The notes under the pieces are model-generated. The model saw only the letters and a program-made list of their open reading frames with translations, searched no databases and was not told where the DNA came from. DNA of 16,683 nt from Bacteroidales bacterium UBA1035 (GTDB lineage Bacteria; Bacteroidota; Bacteroidia; Bacteroidales; Dysgonomonadaceae): the NCBI GenBank assembly GCA_002316835.1, contig DCEG01000082.1, forward strand, positions 17,878-34,560. The letters run 5' to 3'. This document shows, piece after piece, positions 5,722 to 13,594 of the stretch; the stretch's first letter is position 1; every line of letters starts with the position of its first letter. A program made the position numbers and the translations under genes.

Positions 5722-6666
5722 TTATTCCCATTCGGGAAATTGAGTAATATTCTTATCCAGCTTGGCTATAGCTTTCATATCCGCTCTGCTGAGTTTGAAA
5801 TCGAATATATTCAGGTTTTCTTTCATGTGCGCCACTTGCGATGACCGGGGAATGGTTACGATCCCCCTTTGATAATGCCACCTTAAACTCACCTGTGCAG
5901 TACTTTTATTGTATTTTTTCCCGATGGCAGCCAACGTTGGATTAGTGAAAAGTTCGTTACGTCCTTGTGCAAAGGGAGACCATGCCTCCATTTGAATTCC
6001 ATGCTTTTTGATGACTTTGTACATTTCCGGTTGTTGGAAGTACGCATGTGTTTCAATTTGATTTACTGCCGGCTTTATCTTGTTGTTCCTTATCAGATCG
6101 TTCAATTGTTCGGCAGAAAAGTTACTTACACCAATTGCCTTGATTTTTCCTTCTCTGTAGAGATCTTCCATCGCTTTCCAGGAGCCCTGTACATCACCAC
6201 GCGGACGATGGATCAGGTATAGATCGAGATAATCGAGCCCTAATTTATTCAGGGATGTTTCAAATGCTTTCTTCGCTCTTTCATAACCCGAATCTTCCAC
6301 CCAAACTTTTGAAGTGACGAATAGTTCTTTTCTATCGATCCCGCTAAGTCGGATGCCTGCACCTACGGCTTCTTCGTTACCGTAAACGGTTGCTGTATCG
6401 AGTAGCCGGAATCCGAGTGAAATGGCATCGGCGATGCATTTTTCGCCTGTTGGGCCGTTGATGGAGAGTGTTCCCGAACCTACGATGGGCATTTTTACAC
6501 CGTTATTCAACGTAACGTGTGGGACAATGGCTTTTCCTGTTTTTGACGGTATCGCCAATAACTTTGATGTGCTTAAACTCAACACTGCTGCAGAGGCAGC
6601 CAATCTTGCGCTCTGTTCTAAAAACTCACGACGGTTTATTACGGCTTTTTGATTGTTCTGATCCAT
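5722..6666 (-). CDS. Aldo/keto reductase with Tat signal
   Basis: This 314-residue member of the aldo/keto reductase superfamily reduces carbonyl substrates with NAD(P)H. The N-terminus has a twin-arginine signal, NRREFLEQSARLAASAA (11-27), so export folded to the periplasm is predicted, which is unusual for a family that is mostly cytoplasmic. The TIM-barrel follows from about residue 50. The catalytic tetrad is visible: Asp90 and Tyr95 in LLDTATVYGNEEA, Lys120 in VTSKVW and His153 in LYLIHRP. Cofactor-binding segments are GVSNFS (179-184), EAWSPFAQG and IPRSS (272-276). The ATG at 6666 is chosen because the 17 extra residues of the longer frame disrupt the Tat signal. Similarity is closest to the 2,5-diketo-gluconate reductase type; the substrate is unknown. 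Confidence 0.92.
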   Translation of the reverse strand: MDQNNQKAVINRREFLEQSARLAASAAVLSLSTSKLLAIPSKTGKAIVPHVTLNNGVKMPIVGSGTLSINGPTGEKCIADAISLGFRLLDTATVYGNEEAVGAGIRLSGIDRKELFVTSKVWVEDSGYERAKKAFETSLNKLGLDYLDLYLIHRPRGDVQGSWKAMEDLYREGKIKAIGVSNFSAEQLNDLIRNNKIKPAVNQIETHAYFQQPEMYKVIKKHGIQMEAWSPFAQGRNELFTNPTLAAIGKKYNKSTAQVSLRWHYQRGIVTIPRSSQVAHMKENLNIFDFKLSRADMKAIAKLDKNITQFPEWE

Positions 6667-6693
6667 GTTTTTAAAGTTACAGAGATTAAATAA

Positions 6694-6722
6694 TAAATTT
6701 GGAAATAGAGTTCCCAAATTTA
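6694..6722. repeat. 9-bp inverted repeat upstream of the reductase gene
   Basis: TAAATTTGG (6694-6702) and CCAAATTTA (6714-6722) are perfect inverses around 11 bases, 28 bases before the reductase ATG and 27 bases after the preceding stop. The right arm contains, on the minus strand, TAAATTTG, a TAnnTTTG-like -7 element, but no TTG lies at the expected distance. It could be an operator over a promoter or a weak terminator. Confidence 0.35.
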
Positions 6723-6749
6723 ATAAATGTTTTCGAATAATTACATGGT

Positions 6750-7241
6750 TTACCCGACCACAATTTTATCAATTTCTTCCATTAGTCGTCGAACTTCCGG
6801 TGACACAAAAGTGCTTATATCTTCTTTCGGTTCTTCTGATGAATAAATTTCTCGAATTATCTCACCCAATCCTGTCAATTTCCAAAATGTTTCTGTATCC
6901 TTTGGATAAGGAAAGTTGGGAGAATGGAGTTTTGAAGATTCTTCGTTCCTCTTTTGATACAACTGTGAATGAAGCACTGCATAGAGATAATCCGACAAAT
7001 CGGCGGATGTGAAAATTTGTTTGAAATCGTCTCTTATTTCATCGCTGTTGTTGGCAAAGCAAAGATTTCCGGTTACTTTTTCAGGAACGAAATCCAGATC
7101 CAGTTTGGTTTCCAATCCGGAAATAAATTCTGAATCAGAGGCCAGTTTATCGACTGTTTTTAATATAAATTCCGGATGGAGAATCATTTGACTGATGAAG
7201 TTGAATTTAAATTTATCTGCCTGACAAGCAAATGGATTCAC
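6750..7241 (-). pseudogene. C-terminal remnant of a type ISP/IIG restriction-modification enzyme
   Basis: The 163-residue frame resembles only the last part of large type ISP or Eco57I-like restriction-modification polypeptides, which normally exceed 800 residues and carry nuclease, helicase and methyltransferase domains in front. The recognisable stretch is DLSDYLYAVLHSQLYQKR (residues 81-98) followed by NFPYPKDTETFWKLTGLGEIIREI (109-132), the conserved helical end of these proteins. The methyltransferase motifs (FxGxG, NPPY) are absent, so it cannot be an active enzyme. The frame opens with GTG at 7241, whose last two bases are also the first two of the aroB TGA stop, and an internal ATG lies at 7187. 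It is probably a decayed remnant transcribed with aroB. A small stand-alone domain protein of unknown role is the alternative. Confidence 0.6.
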
Positions 7242-8293
7242 AACCCAACGCTATCCCTGTAGAAATCCAGCGATTGAAAAACGAGTTCTTTATCGGCCGA
7301 TTGATTGATTTTTATATCTCCAATATCTGCAAGCAATGTGAAATTGATAGTTGAACTTTCGTTCTTTTTATCGTGTTTCATGATTTTGTAAAGATGCTCG
7401 TAGTCGTCACAACTTATAGAAAATGCACCATAATTTCTGTGGATGAACTTAATTGTTTTTTGTAGTTTCTCTTTCGGAAAACCACAGATTTTATGCGACA
7501 TATATAACTCCGAAATTAAACCCCATGCCACAGCATAGCCGTGCAACACGGATTTTTCAGATTCCAGGGCAAAACTCTCAAAAGCGTGTCCGATAGTGTG
7601 TCCCAAATTCAATGCCTTGCGGATATTGTGTTCAAAAGGATCTTTTTCAACAATAGCTTCTTTGATGGAAACCGAACAAAAAACCGCTTCATTTAACCAA
7701 TTATAATCGATCTTTGCAACATCAAAAGCGAGTAGTTGTTCCCATTCCGCCTCAGAATGGATAAGCGCATGCTTAAGCATTTCGGCAAAACCGGAGAGAA
7801 TATCTTTCCGATTCAATGTTGAGAAAAAATGAGATGAAATTAATACGCATTCTGCCGGATAGAAGGCTCCGATCTCGTTCTTAAATCCTTCAAAATTGAT
7901 TCCTGTTTTCCCACCAACAGCAGCATCCACAGCTCCCAGCAACGTAGTTGGAATATTGATATATTTTATACCTCGTTTAAATGTAGCTGCTGCAAATCCG
8001 CCAATATCGGTAATCATTCCACCACCCAGATTAATTAATAAAGAGTGGCGGGTGGCACCGTTTTCGGTCAGATGCTTCCAAATGTGCGAGAGATTTTCGA
8101 GCGTCTTGTTCGTATCGTTCGCCGGAATTACAATTCGGCCTGCTCCTCTGATCGCCGCAACATTTGAAAGTAGCGGGAAACAAAGTCTGGCGGTGTGTTC
8201 ATCCGTTAATACGAATAGTTTGTCGTGCTTGATCTCCGAAAGGATTTTTTCGATATCGTGTGGCAGATCAGTACTTTTGATGAGTTGTTGCAT
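7238..8293 (-). CDS. aroB: 3-dehydroquinate synthase
   Basis: AroB converts 3-deoxy-D-arabino-heptulosonate 7-phosphate to 3-dehydroquinate, the second step of the shikimate pathway, in the cytoplasm with NAD+ and a divalent metal. The 351-residue product has the normal length. The NAD-binding glycine motif is NLGGGMITDIGGFAAATFKR (88-107), followed by PTTLLGAVDAAVGGKTGIN (115-133). Metal ligands are expected at Glu171 in SGFAEMLKHALI, in NLGHTIGHAFE (229-239), and at His251 in VLHGYAVAWG. The ATG at 8293 is chosen; an upstream TTG at 8320 would add nine residues with no family support. A well-matched promoter lies upstream (8390-8360), so the gene need not depend on the large gene before it. 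Its stop overlaps the start of the restriction-enzyme remnant. Confidence 0.97.
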   Translation of the reverse strand: MQQLIKSTDLPHDIEKILSEIKHDKLFVLTDEHTARLCFPLLSNVAAIRGAGRIVIPANDTNKTLENLSHIWKHLTENGATRHSLLINLGGGMITDIGGFAAATFKRGIKYINIPTTLLGAVDAAVGGKTGINFEGFKNEIGAFYPAECVLISSHFFSTLNRKDILSGFAEMLKHALIHSEAEWEQLLAFDVAKIDYNWLNEAVFCSVSIKEAIVEKDPFEHNIRKALNLGHTIGHAFESFALESEKSVLHGYAVAWGLISELYMSHKICGFPKEKLQKTIKFIHRNYGAFSISCDDYEHLYKIMKHDKKNESSTINFTLLADIGDIKINQSADKELVFQSLDFYRDSVGL

Positions 8294-8359
8294 ATTGAAT
8301 GGAAAAATTGAAATGGACAATGAAAACTAATGTTTATGACTAAACGAATTATATCAGTA

Positions 8360-8390
8360 CAAACTTAACGTTTTATCTTCTTTACTTCAA
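8360..8390 (-). promoter_or_regulatory. Promoter for aroB
   Basis: On the minus strand TTG (8390-8388) is followed after 20 bases by TAAGTTTG (8367-8360), matching the Bacteroidetes primary sigma consensus TTG / TAnnTTTG. Transcription would start near 8353, giving a leader of about 60 bases before the ATG at 8293. The -33 element overlaps the last codons of the upstream GH3 gene. Confidence 0.65.
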
Positions 8391-11327
8391 CGCTTTATAT
8401 AATTCATCCTGAATGCGTTCTCTGATTTTTAGTGTGGACAACCGATTGGGTGAGCGTTCGGGAAAAACACGATTGGATAAAAATATATAAATCATGTTGT
8501 TATCGGGGTCAATCCAAAAACTGGTTCCTGTGAAACCGGTATGCCCGTAAACCGAAACCGGGGTAAGCGGGCTTGTAGGACCGGTGTTACTTCGTGGATC
8601 GGGTTTATCGAATCCCAGGCCGCGACGGCTGTTTCCACTTTTGGTTTTGGTGAACAGGTTTACAGTTTCCTCGCTTAAAAATCTTTCTCCACCGTACTCA
8701 CCACCGTTCAACCACATTTGCGATAGTTTTGCCAAGTCGTTGGCATTGGAAAACAATCCGGCGTTTCCCGAAATTCCGCCAAACAGGGCTGCTCCTTCAT
8801 CGTGAACGTAACCTCTAAGTTGTTGCTTACGAAAAAAAGGATCATTTTCTGTGGGTGCAATGTTATTAACCGACATATAATCTAACGGACGAAACGTCAT
8901 GGTTGTTGTTCCCAGTTTTTTATAAAAATTATTTTTTACGTAGCTGTCCAGATCGGTTTTGGAAATATTTTCAACTGCTTCCTTCAATAACATAAAATTC
9001 AGACAACTATAACGATACGTTTTAGAACGAAGTTCAGTGGCGATAACATCTTTCAATAATGCGTCATGCATCTTGTCACTGGCATAAAGGTCTTTAGCCA
9101 CGGGCATATGAAAAGTATCGGAAGATTTGTTCGAGATAAATGATGAAATAAACTTGTAATCGGTTCTTCCGTATGCCCCGGCATAACGTGCGTGATAAAG
9201 AGCCGATCTTCTTCCAAAAAGTGATCCGTTGAAACTGTTATTATCGATTGCTGATACATAATAGGGTATGAATGAAACTATTCCTGTTTCGTGGAAAAGG
9301 GCATCACGAACGGTAATGCTTGCTTTGTTAGTTCCTTTGGTTTCCGGAACGAATTTACCTATATTATCCTGTAGCCGTATTTTTTTCTCATCGTACAATT
9401 TCATAATTGCCGGAACTGTAGCTGCAGCTTTGGTTATTGAAGCTAAATCATAAACGGTTTCATTGGTAACTTTAGAGCCTGACGCGTGTTCAAAATTGCC
9501 GAACCCTTGATCATAAATCACAACCCCATCTTTTACAACCATTATATAGCATCCGGGATAGGCGCGCTGACGAACGCCTTCGAGTGCAATTCTTTCAATG
9601 TTTTGAAGCCGGTCAGAAGAAATACCGACTTCTTCGGGAAGAGAGTAGGAGAGGCGTGATTTTTTTGTATCAATACCTGTGTTTACGCCAAATTCACCTG
9701 CTGTGACAGGTAGTCTCCCTTCGAAACCTATTCCGCCAAAAATAGCCTGAGCAGCGCTTATCTGTGCTAAGTCGGTGTTATCATAAGCCACAACAAGTGA
9801 CTTGGTGATCGTGGCAGATGCTTTTAAGTTATTCAATGTATAGGGCGAATCAAACAACGTTAAAACAGACTTGGATGCACTCTTCAGTAATTGTTGCAGG
9901 GACTGCGAGTCGTTTAATTGTGCAGAATGAACAGAAACAATAACAATTTCAAAATCTTTCAGTTTCGACATTATAGTAGTCAATCCATCCATGTTTGCTG
10001 TTTGAAAAGTGGTTACACCGGCATATTTTCCCAGCCATTTTTGAAATGTGTTTAGTGATGAAACACCAATAGCAACCGATGCGATCCGGTTTTTATCCAG
10101 AGACATAACCGGTAAAATGGAATCGTTGTTTTTGACCAATGTAACGGCTTTATCATATATCTTTCGTTGTGTCCACTCGCTTTCCGGAGAGTTTACGTTC
10201 TGACTTAATGTTCTGGTACTTATTGGTTTAAAATTGTGAACATCGAGAATGTATTTGTAACTCAGAATTTTTCTTACTTTTTCTTCGAGTACATTTTCCG
10301 AAATTATGCCATTTTGTATTGCTTGCTTTACCTGAGCAAATTCCCGTTCCTGATTAACTACACCCAAAATTACATCATTCCCCGCCAACAGTGCTTTTGT
10401 ACTCATATCGAGCTGATTGGAAACACCTCTCATTGCCATTCCGTCGGTAAAAGTAAGTCCGGTAAAGCCCATCTGATCTTTCAGTAACTTCTGGCCTACG
10501 TTTATTGATAGTGATGCCGGCAAGCCACTTGTATTCAGTGCAGGAACGTTCAAATGTCCGAGCATCATTCCCGATAATCCTGCATTGACAAATTCCTGAA
10601 AAGGATATAATTCTATCGTATTTAACCGGTTTATTCCGTGTTCTATTGTTGGTAAGGTGCGGTGCGAATCTTCCGATGTATCACCGTGTCCGGGAAAGTG
10701 TTTGGCTACCGCCATTACTTTATTGTTTTCCATCCCTCTGGCAAAAGCAATACCTTGCTTTGCCACGCTGGCCGGAAGTTCACCAAATGAGCGCGTTCCT
10801 ATAATCGGGTTTCTGGGATTGCTGTGTACATCGATTGATGGTGCAAAGTTAATGTGAATACCCATTTCACGGCATTGCCGGGCAACTTCTCCCCCGTACT
10901 GTTTAAGGGTTTCTTCATCGTGGATGGCTCCGATAATCAAGTTCCGGGGAAATTTGGGAGCATCGGTCAGACGCATCGATAAACCCCATTCTCCGTCTAA
11001 TGCAATAAAGAGAGGTGTTTTGGCTATACTTTGGATGTAATTGGTCATTTCGGCCTGCTGAGCAAGTGTACCCTTCGAAAACAGGACACCGCCGATTTTT
11101 TGGTTATTGATATAGCCGGCAATCCGTGTTTTCCAACTGCTGTTGGATTCCACGATAGGCATGAAAAGCTGACCGATCTTCTCATCGAGACTCAGGCTGT
11201 TGTACACTGAATCTACCCATTGATTCATTTTTATTTTGTCGGCTTGCCGATAGAGATTGGTTTCAGTTTGAGCTGAAATTGTTCCTGTCAGTAGTGTTGA
11301 TAAGAATAAGAGAATGAATTTATGCAT
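8382..11327 (-). CDS. Exported GH3 beta-N-acetylhexosaminidase fused to a serine hydrolase domain
   Basis: This 981-residue two-enzyme protein has a Sec signal peptide (about 1-19, cleavage near ISA-QTE). Residues 40-365 are a GH3 NagZ-like domain, with KHFPGHGDTSEDSH (209-222), which carries the histidine general acid/base loop of that group, and the nucleophile Asp295 in FTDGM. Residues 390-550 are an alpha/beta GH3 C-terminal-like segment. Residues 565-981 form a beta-lactamase/PBP4-like domain with SITK (Ser630, Lys633), YSC (773-775) where YSN is common, and GHTG (928-931) as the KTG-equivalent. The likely role is turnover of peptidoglycan or muropeptides in the periplasm: removal of GlcNAc plus an esterase or peptidase activity. 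This fusion is known in Bacteroidetes. It lies 72 bases after the metallophosphatase gene on the same strand. Confidence 0.95.
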   Translation of the reverse strand: MHKFILLFLSTLLTGTISAQTETNLYRQADKIKMNQWVDSVYNSLSLDEKIGQLFMPIVESNSSWKTRIAGYINNQKIGGVLFSKGTLAQQAEMTNYIQSIAKTPLFIALDGEWGLSMRLTDAPKFPRNLIIGAIHDEETLKQYGGEVARQCREMGIHINFAPSIDVHSNPRNPIIGTRSFGELPASVAKQGIAFARGMENNKVMAVAKHFPGHGDTSEDSHRTLPTIEHGINRLNTIELYPFQEFVNAGLSGMMLGHLNVPALNTSGLPASLSINVGQKLLKDQMGFTGLTFTDGMAMRGVSNQLDMSTKALLAGNDVILGVVNQEREFAQVKQAIQNGIISENVLEEKVRKILSYKYILDVHNFKPISTRTLSQNVNSPESEWTQRKIYDKAVTLVKNNDSILPVMSLDKNRIASVAIGVSSLNTFQKWLGKYAGVTTFQTANMDGLTTIMSKLKDFEIVIVSVHSAQLNDSQSLQQLLKSASKSVLTLFDSPYTLNNLKASATITKSLVVAYDNTDLAQISAAQAIFGGIGFEGRLPVTAGEFGVNTGIDTKKSRLSYSLPEEVGISSDRLQNIERIALEGVRQRAYPGCYIMVVKDGVVIYDQGFGNFEHASGSKVTNETVYDLASITKAAATVPAIMKLYDEKKIRLQDNIGKFVPETKGTNKASITVRDALFHETGIVSFIPYYVSAIDNNSFNGSLFGRRSALYHARYAGAYGRTDYKFISSFISNKSSDTFHMPVAKDLYASDKMHDALLKDVIATELRSKTYRYSCLNFMLLKEAVENISKTDLDSYVKNNFYKKLGTTTMTFRPLDYMSVNNIAPTENDPFFRKQQLRGYVHDEGAALFGGISGNAGLFSNANDLAKLSQMWLNGGEYGGERFLSEETVNLFTKTKSGNSRRGLGFDKPDPRSNTGPTSPLTPVSVYGHTGFTGTSFWIDPDNNMIYIFLSNRVFPERSPNRLSTLKIRERIQDELYKALK

Positions 11328-11350
11328 TTTATTATGTTCGTTGATAGTTC

Positions 11351-11384
11351 AGATTTCACACATCGTTCGAGATGACTTGTCATG
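11351..11384. repeat. Decayed half copy of a REP-like element
   Basis: AGATTTCACACATCGTTCGAGATGAC (11351-11376) resembles 14453-14478, with CGTTCRAGATGAC shared at 12 of 13 bases. A small palindrome, ATGAC-TT-GTCAT, follows at 11372-11383. It fills most of the gap between the metallophosphatase and GH3 genes. No promoter motif was recognised in the gap. Confidence 0.45.
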
Positions 11385-11399
11385 TAAACAATCGGAAAT

Positions 11400-12230
11400 C
11401 TATTTCACTTTTTCGAGTTCCACATCAATTCGCCCGACAAAAATTCCTCTACCTGCCGTTTGAAAAATGAGAACGTCTTTATTGTCGATATTCTTAAGAA
11501 TATCAGGAGTCTTCATATTTGTATGGCTGTGACCGCCCAGTATAATATCTATATTTCGGGTTTGCGGTGCAAGTTTTGTATCTGCCGTAAATCCTAAATG
11601 CGATAGGCAAACCACCAAATCGCACTTGTCTGTTGTTTTAAGTTTCAATGCCAGATCATTGGCAGTTTTCAAAGGATCTAAAAATTTCATTCCTTTGTAA
11701 TTATTTGAAGCGATCAAGCCTTGTGGCTGGATGTTTATGCCGATAATACCGATTTTTACACCGCCTTTTTTAATTATAAGGTACGGTTTAATTAAATTGT
11801 TTAGTTGTGTTTCCGAAAAATCATAATTACTGCTGATGATGGGGAATTTTGCCCGGCGAACAACTTTCTCCAACACATCCAATCCGTAATCAAATTCGTG
11901 GTTTCCGAGTGTAACGGCGTCGTATTTCATCAGGTTCATGGCTTCGGTTTCCACTTCACCTTTAAAAAGATTGAAATAGGGTGTGCCCTGCAAAAAATCT
12001 CCCATATCAAAAAGTAAAACATTTTTATTTTCTTTTCTCACCTGGTCGATGTATTTAATTCTGCGAACTACACCACCTTTATCTCCGGCAATCCTATCGG
12101 TTTCCGGAATAGGCTCGATACGGCTGTGTGTGTCGTTTGTGTGAAGAATTACGATGTTTTTTTGTCCAAAAACAAAAGTTCCGGACACAAAAAAAATGAT
12201 TATTAAAAGGGATATATGTTTCTTATTCAT
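11400..12230 (-). CDS. Metallophosphatase, 5'-nucleotidase catalytic domain
   Basis: This 276-residue exported protein is the catalytic (N-terminal) half of a UshA-type 5'-nucleotidase or related phosphodiesterase. It carries a Sec signal peptide (about 1-22, ending VFGQ). All metal-binding motifs of the calcineurin-like fold are visible: Asp33 and His35 in LHTNDTHS, Asp78 in DMGDFLQGTP, Asn110 and His111 in TLGNHEFDYG, His211 in LSHLG, and His234 and His236 in LGGHSH. The protein ends just after the domain, so it lacks the substrate-binding C-terminal domain, which is encoded by the gene 14 bases upstream. The pair probably dephosphorylates nucleotides in the periplasm for salvage of nucleosides and phosphate. 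The exact substrate is not shown by the sequence. Confidence 0.93.
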   Translation of the reverse strand: MNKKHISLLIIIFFVSGTFVFGQKNIVILHTNDTHSRIEPIPETDRIAGDKGGVVRRIKYIDQVRKENKNVLLFDMGDFLQGTPYFNLFKGEVETEAMNLMKYDAVTLGNHEFDYGLDVLEKVVRRAKFPIISSNYDFSETQLNNLIKPYLIIKKGGVKIGIIGINIQPQGLIASNNYKGMKFLDPLKTANDLALKLKTTDKCDLVVCLSHLGFTADTKLAPQTRNIDIILGGHSHTNMKTPDILKNIDNKDVLIFQTAGRGIFVGRIDVELEKVK

Positions 12231-12244
12231 AATGTATGGGCGGG

Positions 12245-13000
12245 TTATTCAATAATGGTGATTCTGCCATCAAGTTTAGAAGTTATTTCGTTTCCTTGTC
12301 GGGTTTGTTCTTTCACGTAATCGATCATAACATCGCGAAGCGTAATACCCGTGTCTGTTTTCTTCACTGCGTTGCGCAAGGCATCCATTTCGTTATTACC
12401 ATCGGCAAGATAATCGAGCGTAGAAATATTGTAAATTTTGTTCATGTCAATAGGTTTGCCATCTACGGTAACTGATTGAACTTTTCTGTTTTTTACGATC
12501 AGTTTCACATTGGAGGATATTCCTGCCCCCCCAATCCAGGCATATGAATCGAAAATCTTTTTTAAATCCGATCCTTTAAGTTCTAAAAATGTTATAGCGT
12601 TGTCGAAAGAGTATATCTCATACAAATTTCCGACAGTGATCTTACCTTTTGGCATATCGGCACGATGCCCGTTTACATTCATAATAGCCACATCTGCACC
12701 ATTTGGCAGATGTTCGTCGCCATAAGCTTTCATTACATCGGATGTGAGATTGGTAAGCAAACTTTCGGGACGGCCGTAATTCAATAATTGAGTGGAAGTG
12801 CCAATAACCTCATTCATCTCATTATCGAGTTCGGTTTTATATTTTTGCACCAACTGCTGCATTTTTTTGTTCGGATTTGCATCAAAACTACTGTTCATTT
12901 CCACGACAGTGCCACGCATATCGATTATCCGATACTGCTGAGGTTTACAGGAAATCAATAGAGTAACGGTAAATAGAACGAGAAGTAATCGTTGTTTCAT
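12245..13000 (-). CDS. 5'-nucleotidase C-terminal domain lipoprotein
   Basis: This 251-residue lipoprotein consists of the substrate-binding (C-terminal) domain of UshA-type 5'-nucleotidases without a catalytic domain. The signal ends LLISC, with Cys18 as lipid anchor. Family motifs are GADVAIMNVNGHRADMPKG (101-119), equivalent to the NGGGIRADLPxG motif but with one glycine position altered, ITVGNLYEIYSFDN (121-134), LKGSDLKKIF (141-150) and YNISTLDYLADGNNEM (190-205), equivalent to the NDFLAxGGDG region. The metallophosphatase domain that would complete the enzyme starts 14 bases after this stop. A promoter match lies 36-66 bases before the ATG. The two proteins may assemble into one nucleotidase anchored through this subunit; that assembly is an inference. 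Confidence 0.92.
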   Translation of the reverse strand: MKQRLLLVLFTVTLLISCKPQQYRIIDMRGTVVEMNSSFDANPNKKMQQLVQKYKTELDNEMNEVIGTSTQLLNYGRPESLLTNLTSDVMKAYGDEHLPNGADVAIMNVNGHRADMPKGKITVGNLYEIYSFDNAITFLELKGSDLKKIFDSYAWIGGAGISSNVKLIVKNRKVQSVTVDGKPIDMNKIYNISTLDYLADGNNEMDALRNAVKKTDTGITLRDVMIDYVKEQTRQGNEITSKLDGRITIIE

Positions 13001-13035
13001 TCCTTAATGTGAGATTATATAATTTTTTATTTTGT

Positions 13036-13066
13036 CAAAAATACACTATTTTTGTCAGTTTCACAA
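13036..13066 (-). promoter_or_regulatory. Promoter for the 5'-nucleotidase operon
   Basis: The minus strand has TTG (13066-13064), 20 bases, then TATTTTTG (13043-13036), matching the Bacteroidetes TTG / TAnnTTTG consensus. Transcription should start near 13030, about 30 bases before the ATG. TTTTGTCA occurs twice on the plus strand (13030-13037 and 13050-13057), exactly 20 bases apart and overlapping the -7 element and spacer, which could be a regulator-binding pair. Confidence 0.65.
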
Positions 13067-13106
13067 CGCGATAAACTATTTTTTACGAATAAAAATAAAC
13101 ATCACA

Positions 13107-13136
13107 TTGTGATTTAAATAATTATTATTACCTTTG
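13107..13136 (+). promoter_or_regulatory. Promoter for rplS
   Basis: TTG (13107-13109) is followed after 19 bases by TACCTTTG (13129-13136), an excellent fit to the Bacteroidetes TTG / TAnnTTTG consensus. Transcription would start near 13143, leaving a leader of about 80 bases before the rplS ATG. It is divergent from the nucleotidase promoter, with about 40 bases between the two -33 elements. Confidence 0.75.
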
Positions 13137-13147
13137 CAACCGCTTTG

Positions 13148-13204
13148 CGCAATCTCTGTCGATGTGTTATCGTTATATTGCGTTCTTTACAGTTAAATAT
13201 TAAC
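13148..13204 (+). promoter_or_regulatory. Structured rplS leader
   Basis: The 5' leader can form a nested hairpin: CGCAAT (13148-13153) pairs with ATTGCG (13177-13182), and inside it CGAT (13160-13163) pairs with ATCG (13169-13172) around a five-base loop, leaving an asymmetric internal loop. A second small hairpin, GTTAA / TTAAC around three bases, is at 13192-13204, 18 bases before the ATG. Autoregulatory leaders of ribosomal protein L19 are known in other bacteria. Whether this one belongs to a known class cannot be decided here. Confidence 0.4.
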
Positions 13205-13222
13205 ATAAAGCTTTTATACACA

Positions 13223-13573
13223 ATGGATTTAATTAAAATAGCAGAACAGTCTTTCGCTGCAGAAAAGAAAGAATTGCCCAAATTTAAGAGTGGCGACACT
13301 ATAACGGTTGCTTACCGTATTGTGGAAGGTAACAAAGAGCGTATTCAGCAATATCGCGGTGTTTGTATCCGTATTTCCGGAAACGGAGATAACAAACGTT
13401 TTACAGTTCGTAAAATGTCTGACAACATCGGTGTTGAACGTATTTTCCCAATGAATTCACCCTTTATCGACAGTATTACGATAAATAGTGAAGGTAAGGT
13501 TCGCAGAACGAAATTGTACTATCTTCGCAAATTGCGCGGAAAAGCAGCTCGTATCAAAAAGAAAACTTTTTAA
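13223..13573 (+). CDS. rplS: 50S ribosomal protein L19
   Basis: L19 sits at the 30S-50S interface of the ribosome and contributes to intersubunit bridges. The 116-residue protein has the normal length and the whole family pattern: FKSGDTITVAYRIVEGNKERIQQYRGVCI (21-49), FTVRKMSDNIGVERIFPMNSP (60-80), and the signature KVRRTKLYYLRKLRGKAARI (92-111). The ATG at 13223 gives the expected N-terminus MDLIKIAEQSF; the frame is open further upstream, but only through the leader. The gene has its own consensus promoter, a leader of about 80 bases that can fold, and a strong terminator, so it forms a single-gene transcript. Confidence 0.98.
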   Translation: MDLIKIAEQSFAAEKKELPKFKSGDTITVAYRIVEGNKERIQQYRGVCIRISGNGDNKRFTVRKMSDNIGVERIFPMNSPFIDSITINSEGKVRRTKLYYLRKLRGKAARIKKKTF

Positions 13574-13594
13574 AAGAATTGAAACAAACAGCCG

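Noticed and set aside
8294..8320. TTG start at 8320 for aroB
   Set aside because: The nine added residues have no support in the family, and an ATG at 8293 gives the usual length.
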